Below, in pieces: positions 58,748-64,000 of a stretch of DNA of 64,000 nt. The stretch is from Rhizobiales bacterium 62-17 (lineage in GTDB: Bacteria > Pseudomonadota > Alphaproteobacteria > Rhizobiales > Beijerinckiaceae). Where the stretch lies: positions 1,594,479 through 1,658,478 of the forward strand of contig MKVW01000009.1 in assembly GCA_001898965.1 (NCBI GenBank), in the 5' to 3' direction. Positions within the stretch are counted from its first letter, which is position 1. Each line of letters starts with the position of its first letter. The translations under genes and the position numbers were made by a program. The notes under the pieces were generated by a model. That model saw nothing but the letters and a program-made list of their open reading frames with translations, did no database searches and was not told where the DNA came from.

Positions 58748-60610
58748 ATGACTATGTCCGTGGAAGCAGGGGACGCGCGCGCACGACATCTCTTCGCTCA
58801 GCCGCGCATCACTTCTCGTCAAAGCGCGGATGGCAGCATCGTGCTGGCCTCCGCTGAGCCCTTGAAGGACTACGCCCGTTGCGCTGGCGATTGGCTCGAG
58901 CAAGCGGCGGCGCGTGTGCCCGACCGCATCTTCATGGCGGAAAGAGCGCGCGCCGATGCGCCTTGGCGGCAGCTGACCTATGGCGATGCCCTCAGTCAGG
59001 TGCGCACGGTCGCCGGCTGGCTTCTGGACAACGGCTTGGATGCCACGCGGCCCGTTGCGATCCTCTCCGAAAATTCCGTCGATCACGCGGTGCTGATGCT
59101 GGCCGCCATGCATGTCGGCATTCCCGTCGCCTCCATCTCGCCGGCTTATTCGCTGATCTCGAAAAGCTGCGAGAAGCTGAAAGATATGATCGCGTTGCTC
59201 GATCCGGGCATCATTTTTGTCTCGAACGGAAGCGCCTTTCAGCCGGCGCTCGCGGCCATCAATGGCTTGCATCGCGCGCCCGTATTGGCCAGCGTTCCGG
59301 CAGGGCCAAAGCAACAGCCGTTTTCGACACTCAGCTCGAACAGTCACGATGCCGTCGAACGCGCCTTTCGTGCCGTGACGCCGGATACGATTGCGAAACT
59401 GCTGTTTACTTCCGGCTCGACGGGCTCGCCCAAGGCGGTGATCAACACGCAACGCATGATGACGTCCAATCAGGCGGCCAGGGCGCAAGTTTGGCCGTTC
59501 CTCGAGGAGACGGATGATCTCGTTATCTTGGATTGGTTGCCGTGGAGCCATACCTTCGGCGCCAATCACAATTTCAATTGCGTGCTCAGGAATCAGGGTA
59601 CGCTTTACATCGATAGCGGTAAGCCGGTCCCGGGCCTGTTCGAGCTTTCATTGGCCAATCTACGCGATGTAAGCCCCACCATCTATTTCAACGTTCCTCT
59701 CGGCTTCGAGATGTTGGTGCAAGCGCTTGCTCAAGATACCACGCTGCGGCAGCGCTTCTTCGAACAAACCCGCCTTGCTCTTTATGCCGGCGCCGCGCTT
59801 CCCCAGAACATCTGGAAAGCTCTTGAGGCCATGTCGGTTGAAACTGTCGGCTATGTCATGCCGTTGGTGTCCGCATGGGGGTCCACAGAGACCGCGCCCA
59901 TGGCGACCGACTGTCATTTCCAGGCGCCGCGTTCAGGCAATATCGGGGTGCCTGTTCCAGGCACGGAACTGAAGCTGGTTCCTGCCGGTGACAAACTTGA
60001 AGTGAGAGTGCGCGGCCCGAATGTCACGCCCGGCTATTGGAAATCGCCTGAGCAGACCAAGAATGCCTTTGATGACGATGGCTTCTATATGATCGGCGAT
60101 GCGGTGGCCTTCGCCAGTCCGAACGAGCCCGAGAAAGGCCTGTTCTTCGACGGCCGCGTTTCTGAAGACTTCAAGCTTTTGTCAGGCACGTGGGTCAGTG
60201 TCGGGCGGCTGCGTATCGATGGCGTCGCGGCTCTTGCACCGATCGCGCAGGACATCGTCGTCACCGGCCATGACAGAAAAGACATCGGTTTCCTCGTCTT
60301 TCCCAATCTCGCGGCCTGCCGCACGATCGGTCAGTTCGCCGCCGATGCCCCCGCCGATGAAGTTCTGAAATCACCGGCGATCCGTGATCGGATGGCGCAA
60401 GGACTGGCGGCGCTCAAAGGGCGCGGCGGCGGATCATCGACTTTCGCGCGCTATGCGTTGCTGCTCTCTGAACCGCCCTCGGTCGATCAGGGCGAGATCA
60501 CCGACAAGGGCTACATCAATCAACGGGCCGTGCTCGCGCGGCGCGCGGAAGCGCTGACGAGGCTGTATGATGACAGCAGCCTTGAACGGATAGAGTGCCC
60601 GCAGCAGTAG
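58748..60610 (+). CDS. Feruloyl-CoA synthetase-like acyl/aroyl-CoA ligase
   Basis: A 620-residue adenylate-forming ligase. P-loop LLFTSGSTGSPKAVINTQRMM near residue 222, then WLPWSHTFGANHNFN, AWGSTETAPMAT and DGRVSEDFKLLSGTWVSVG, all in the pattern of proteobacterial feruloyl-CoA synthetases (about 600-630 residues; the common YSLISKSCEKLKDMIALLDPG segment is present). The GG substitutions of canonical Lys in the C-terminal catalytic loop (KGYINQRAVLARR) fit this subgroup. Activates a hydroxycinnamate or related phenylpropanoid acid. The ATG follows GGAGGG. Controlled by a promoter with two BoxR-type sites. A feruloyl-CoA hydratase is not adjacent; the crotonase at 53518 may serve. Confidence 0.88.
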   Translation: MTMSVEAGDARARHLFAQPRITSRQSADGSIVLASAEPLKDYARCAGDWLEQAAARVPDRIFMAERARADAPWRQLTYGDALSQVRTVAGWLLDNGLDATRPVAILSENSVDHAVLMLAAMHVGIPVASISPAYSLISKSCEKLKDMIALLDPGIIFVSNGSAFQPALAAINGLHRAPVLASVPAGPKQQPFSTLSSNSHDAVERAFRAVTPDTIAKLLFTSGSTGSPKAVINTQRMMTSNQAARAQVWPFLEETDDLVILDWLPWSHTFGANHNFNCVLRNQGTLYIDSGKPVPGLFELSLANLRDVSPTIYFNVPLGFEMLVQALAQDTTLRQRFFEQTRLALYAGAALPQNIWKALEAMSVETVGYVMPLVSAWGSTETAPMATDCHFQAPRSGNIGVPVPGTELKLVPAGDKLEVRVRGPNVTPGYWKSPEQTKNAFDDDGFYMIGDAVAFASPNEPEKGLFFDGRVSEDFKLLSGTWVSVGRLRIDGVAALAPIAQDIVVTGHDRKDIGFLVFPNLAACRTIGQFAADAPADEVLKSPAIRDRMAQGLAALKGRGGGSSTFARYALLLSEPPSVDQGEITDKGYINQRAVLARRAEALTRLYDDSSLERIECPQQ

Positions 60611-60674
60611 CGGCTGGATTGCGAATATTTTCAAGTGCTTGTGGTCACTGCCTCTTTAGAATTAAGTAAAAAGA

Positions 60675-60687
60675 TATATTATTGACT
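60675..60687 (+). promoter_or_regulatory. Promoter -35 region before aldo/keto reductase gene
   Basis: TTGACT at 60682-60687 is part of TATATTATTGAC (60675-60686), identical to 46273-46284, with AAAAAG just upstream in both. No convincing -10 is visible at 16-18 bases. Confidence 0.4.
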
Positions 60688-60790
60688 TTTAAGGGGATGC
60701 ATGCGATCTCCGCCCGATAGGTAGGTGACGCGAGTGGTCGGGCCCAACGACACTTGCTGCGTGGGTCGAACGGCCTCTCGGAGTCGAGTT

Positions 60791-61756
60791 TTGAAATTCG
60801 TACAGCTTGGACGGACAGGAACCCGAGTTTCCAACATCTGCTTCGGTACGATGTCCTTCGGGTCCTACAGCGACGCGAAAACCGCGCGCGCTATGTATGA
60901 CGCGTGCCGCGACAAAGGCATCAACTTCTTCGACTGCGCCAATTCCTATGCCGGCGGCGGCAAGGCCGAAACCATCCTCGGCGAATGCATGGCGGCGGAT
61001 CGCCAGAACGTGGTGATCACCACAAAAGTCTGCCGGCCGATGTCGAAAGACCCGAACGATTCAGGCCTGTCGCGCCGCCACATCATGCAGGAGGTCGAAA
61101 ACAGTCTGCGGCGATTGAAGACCGACTACATCGACGTCTATTTCGCCCATCATTACGATCCCTTCACGCCGCCCGAAGAAACTTTGCGCGCCTTCGACGA
61201 TCTGCGGCGCCAGGGCAAGATCATCTATGCCGGCGTTTCGAACTGGTCGGCTTGGCGGATCGCGCAGGCGATTGGCATCTCTGAACGCGAGGGGCTTGCA
61301 CGCTTCGATGTCGTTCAGCCCATGTACAATCTGGTCAAGCGCCAAGCCGAAGATGAACTTTTTCCGCTGGCGCGGGAGATGGGCCTTGCCGTCATGGTCT
61401 TCTCGCCCCTGGCAAGCGGTCTGCTGACCAAGGCCAACGCCGATGTGAGCGGGCCGCGCACCGGCCGCCTGGCGGAAGCACGGTATCTGAAGCGCTACGA
61501 GGATCAGCGCAATTTCGAGATTGCCGCTGCATTCTGCGCGATCGCTGCCGAGATCGATGTCGATCCGGCCATGCTCGCCGTCGCCTGGGCGGCCTCGCAT
61601 CCGGCGGTCACGACGCCGATCATCGGTGCCGAAACAGTCGAGCAGATCGACAATTACGTCGATGCCGTTGCTTTCGACATGACACCCGAGCTGCGCGCAC
61701 GCATCGCCGCGCTCGCGCCCAGGCCCGATTACGAAATCGAGCGCACCATCGATTGA
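60791..61756 (+). CDS. Aldo/keto reductase
   Basis: A 321-residue TIM-barrel NADPH reductase. The tetrad is present: Asp in INFFDCANSYAGG with the catalytic Tyr, Lys in VVITTKVC and His in YFAHHYDPF. The TTG at 60791 gives LKFVQLGRTGTRVSNICFGTMSFG, the normal family start; the frame is open to 60725 but lacks similarity. It reduces an aldehyde or ketone, or works in reverse as an alcohol dehydrogenase, near a CoA ligase and two aldehyde dehydrogenases. An alcohol-aldehyde-acid funnel is plausible; substrate unknown. Confidence 0.88.
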   Translation: MKFVQLGRTGTRVSNICFGTMSFGSYSDAKTARAMYDACRDKGINFFDCANSYAGGGKAETILGECMAADRQNVVITTKVCRPMSKDPNDSGLSRRHIMQEVENSLRRLKTDYIDVYFAHHYDPFTPPEETLRAFDDLRRQGKIIYAGVSNWSAWRIAQAIGISEREGLARFDVVQPMYNLVKRQAEDELFPLAREMGLAVMVFSPLASGLLTKANADVSGPRTGRLAEARYLKRYEDQRNFEIAAAFCAIAAEIDVDPAMLAVAWAASHPAVTTPIIGAETVEQIDNYVDAVAFDMTPELRARIAALAPRPDYEIERTID

Positions 61757-61837
61757 CGGTCCGACGGGCGTTTCTCTCGCTTGCCGTTGCGAACGCACGC
61801 CCAAATTCAAGTTCGAAAGCAAATTCGAAAGAAAGCA

Positions 61838-63286
61838 ATGACTATGGCAGCCCTTGAACTCGACCATCTCATCGACAATCAGGACGTGGCTTCGCCCACG
61901 CGCGATGATCTCAGTGACCCTGGTCGTCTTGATGACGTGGTGGCGCGTGTCGCGCGTGGCGGCGCTAGCGAAGTCGACGCGGCGGTCAAATCAGCCCATC
62001 GTGCCTTTCAGAGCTGGAAGAAAACCACCTATGCCGAGCGCGCCGAACTGCTGCGCAAAGCGGCCGACCTGTTGGATGCCGAGGCTGAAACGGTCGTCGA
62101 GCTCATGGCACGCGAGTCCGGCATGTTGGTGCCGACCAACAAGGCCGAAATCGGCATGGCCGCCAATATCGTGCGCGACAATGCCGAGGCGGGCGAGACA
62201 TTCCTCTCGGCTAAACAGGTCGAAGACAACGAAAGCTGGGTCAGCGTCGAGAAGCGCCCGATCGGCGTGATCGCCGCGATCATTCCCTGGAATGCGCCGA
62301 TCATTCTGGCCATGCGCAAAGTATCGCCGGCCCTGGTCTGCGGCAATACGATCGTCGTCAAGCCGGCCCCGACCGCACCGCTTGGCCTCTCCATCCTGCT
62401 CAAGAAAATGGCGGCGCTGTTTCCGCCAGGGGTCATCAACGTCGTGCATGGTGGCGGCGATGTCGGTCATGCCCTGACCGTTCATCCGCTGGTCGGCAAG
62501 GTCTCCTTCACCGGTGGCGGCGCGGTGGCGCGCATGATTATGAAGGACGCGGCCGACGGCATCAAAGGCGTGCAGTTCGAACTCGGCGGCAATGATCCGG
62601 CGATCCTGCTGGACGATGCCGATCTCGACGATGCTTTGCCAAAATTGCTCGGCGGTGCTTTTCGCCGTTCCGGCCAGTTTTGTTTCGCGGTTAAGCGCGT
62701 CTATGTGCCGTCGTCGATCTATGAAGAAGTCGTCAAGCGCATCGAGGCTGAGGTCGATAAGTTCAAGGTTGGCCATCCGCTGACCAAGGGCGTCAACTTC
62801 GGGCCGATCAACAACAAGGGCCAATTCGATTTCCTGAAAGGCCTGCTCGAGCGCACCCGCAAGGGCGGCTATACGGTCAAAGAACTCGGCAGCGTCGTCG
62901 CGTCGGAGACCTGGGAGCAAGGCTATTACATGCGCCCGGTCGTGGTGTCCGACATCGATCTCGAAGCCGAACTCGTCCAGGTCGAACAGTTTGGCCCACT
63001 GCTGCCGGTCGTGCGTTACGACGATCTCGATCAGGTGGTCGACAGCATCAACGATTCAGAACTGGGGCTCGGTTCCAGCATCTGGACGCGTGATTTCGAC
63101 AAGGCGCTGAAACTCGCTCAACGGCTCGAAGTCGGCATGACCTTTATCAACAACTCCGGCACGTCGCGGCTCGGCCAGAAGAACATTCCCTTCGGCGGCG
63201 TGAAGCAGAGCGGCATCGGCCGCGAAAGCTCGCCCATCGGCCTGCGTGAATATGTCGAATATCATGCGATCAATTTCCATAAGTGA
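61838..63286 (+). CDS. NAD(P)-dependent aldehyde dehydrogenase
   Basis: A 482-residue class 1/2-type ALDH. Cofactor motif IIPWNAPIILAMRKVSPALVCGNTIVVKPAPTAP, SFTGGGAVARMIM, general-base Glu in FELGGNDPA and the catalytic Cys in RSGQFCFAVKRVYV are all there. The ATG at 61838 follows GAAAGAAAG; an in-frame start at 61781 is inferior. It is followed after 10 bases by a second ALDH, so the two are a tandem pair. Likely oxidises an aromatic aldehyde to the acid that feeds the ligases. Confidence 0.9.
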   Translation: MTMAALELDHLIDNQDVASPTRDDLSDPGRLDDVVARVARGGASEVDAAVKSAHRAFQSWKKTTYAERAELLRKAADLLDAEAETVVELMARESGMLVPTNKAEIGMAANIVRDNAEAGETFLSAKQVEDNESWVSVEKRPIGVIAAIIPWNAPIILAMRKVSPALVCGNTIVVKPAPTAPLGLSILLKKMAALFPPGVINVVHGGGDVGHALTVHPLVGKVSFTGGGAVARMIMKDAADGIKGVQFELGGNDPAILLDDADLDDALPKLLGGAFRRSGQFCFAVKRVYVPSSIYEEVVKRIEAEVDKFKVGHPLTKGVNFGPINNKGQFDFLKGLLERTRKGGYTVKELGSVVASETWEQGYYMRPVVVSDIDLEAELVQVEQFGPLLPVVRYDDLDQVVDSINDSELGLGSSIWTRDFDKALKLAQRLEVGMTFINNSGTSRLGQKNIPFGGVKQSGIGRESSPIGLREYVEYHAINFHK

Positions 63287-63296
63287 GGCATCCGTC

Positions 63297-64000
63297 ATGA
63301 CCAAACGCGTTACACCGGCCACGTTGACGGTGGACAATTTCATCGACGGAGCCTGGGTCGGATCGGACGAGCGTTTCGACGTCCGCGATCCCGGCCGGCG
63401 CGCGGACGTTATCGCGCGTGTCGCCGTCGCCGATGAGGCGCAGGTCGATCGCGCCGTCGAATCCGCCCATAAGGCATTAAAACCTTGGGGCGCCATTTCG
63501 ATCGACGATCGCGCCGCCGCCGTTCTGCGTGCGGCCGACCTCATCGAGGCGGAGGCGGAGAAGGGCATCGAAGGCTTGGCCGGTGTCGTGGTGCGCGAGA
63601 CTGGTATGCTGCCCGTCGAAATCATCATGGAGCTGCGTGGCGCGGCCTATGCGGCCCGCGACAATGTCGAAGCCGCCAAAGTGGCGCTCGAACCGGTCAT
63701 CGTCGAAGACAAGGCGAGCATCGTGCGCATCGAACATCGCCCGATCGGCGTCGTCGCCGCCATCGTGCCGTGGAATGCGCCCATTGTCCTCCTCATCCGC
63801 AAGTTCGCCCCGGCACTGGTGGCCGGCGACACGCTGGTGATCAAGACGCCGCCAACGGCCCCTGTCGGTGTCGCCATTCTGATGGAAAAACTGGCCGGTC
63901 TGTTCCCGCGCGGCGTCATCAATGTGGTGCACGGCGGCGCTGAGACGGGTGCCGCGCTCTCGGCGCATCCGAAAGTCCGCCTGATTTCCTTCACCGGCGG
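63297..64000 (+). CDS. Aldehyde dehydrogenase, 5' part (cut by window edge)
   Basis: An open frame from ATG 63297 to the window end, 234 codons. It matches the N-terminal cofactor half of an ALDH (NFIDGAWVGSD, then VVAAIVPWNAPIVLLIRKFAPALVAGDTLVIKTPPTAP, VINVVHGGAETGAALSAHP). The residues ISFTG end at the edge, so the catalytic Glu and Cys lie outside. A paralogue of the gene 10 bases upstream with the same domain order. Confidence 0.88.
   Translation, partial: MTKRVTPATLTVDNFIDGAWVGSDERFDVRDPGRRADVIARVAVADEAQVDRAVESAHKALKPWGAISIDDRAAAVLRAADLIEAEAEKGIEGLAGVVVRETGMLPVEIIMELRGAAYAARDNVEAAKVALEPVIVEDKASIVRIEHRPIGVVAAIVPWNAPIVLLIRKFAPALVAGDTLVIKTPPTAPVGVAILMEKLAGLFPRGVINVVHGGAETGAALSAHPKVRLISFTG

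Noticed and set aside
1-64000. CRISPR arrays, toxin-antitoxin pairs, anti-phage systems or transposases
   Set aside because: No regularly spaced repeats beyond those listed and no such protein families were seen on either strand.

Overview
The window looks like a chromosomal segment from a GC-rich alphaproteobacterium, most likely Hyphomicrobiales (Bradyrhizobium/Bosea/Rhodopseudomonas-like). The basis is a tRNA-Arg(ACG) 3' half of rhizobial type at 162-206, an intergenic palindrome of the kind common in those genomes, the codon use, and the catabolic gene families. It is almost entirely aromatic-acid catabolism and solute uptake. I see no rRNA, CRISPR, phage, transposase or plasmid genes.

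Layout. (1) 1-206: AT-rich sequence ending in a truncated tRNA-Arg, a candidate integration scar. (2) 594-13820: a MarR regulator divergent from a UbiD-type decarboxylase; an NMT1/THI5-type ABC importer whose binding protein is cut by an in-frame TAG; an amidase; a glutathione transferase (GST); a metal hydrolase, Bug receptor and class II aldolase group; and a LysR/pirin/WrbA group. (3) 14041-23677: two Bug receptors, a GntR regulator and a tightly packed eight-gene catabolic operon (cupin, Ldh-type dehydrogenase, RidA, FAH hydrolase, SDR, flavin hydroxylase, ACMSD-like hydrolase, cupin). (4) 23733-30091: a second NMT1-type ABC importer with divergent binding protein, a further Bug receptor, an M20 amidohydrolase and a LysR regulator. 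(5) 30098-46171: the aerobic benzoyl-CoA epoxidation (box) locus: DUF4863 protein and hydrolase, PaaG-like isomerase, BoxR, BoxC-BoxB-BoxA, a thioesterase, a five-gene HAAT importer, benzoate-CoA ligase and a BoxD-type dehydrogenase. (6) 46426-57640: a second HAAT importer followed by a FadB-like multifunctional enzyme, a crotonase, an enol-lactonase-like hydrolase, a GST, a CaiB-type CoA transferase and a carboxymuconolactone-decarboxylase-like protein. (7) 57776-64000: a HutC-type GntR regulator, a feruloyl-CoA-synthetase-like ligase, an aldo/keto reductase and two tandem aldehyde dehydrogenases, the last cut by the window edge.

How the genes work together. Benzoate is taken up by one or both HAAT systems, activated by benzoate-CoA ligase, epoxidised by BoxAB, opened by BoxC (releasing formate), oxidised by the BoxD-type enzyme and carried toward 3-oxoadipyl-CoA by the PaaG-like isomerase and FadB-like protein. 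I see no 3-oxoadipyl-CoA thiolase, so the last step must be encoded elsewhere. The most interesting regulatory signal is a family of TGCA-containing 14-bp sites in three promoters (31405-31470, 33327-33340, 58645-58701). It resembles the operators described for BoxR/BzdR and would join the DUF4863/PaaG-like genes, box genes and the distant feruloyl-CoA-synthetase-like gene in one regulon. A separate inverted-repeat pair links the GntR regulator at 16257 to its own promoter and to the eight-gene operon.
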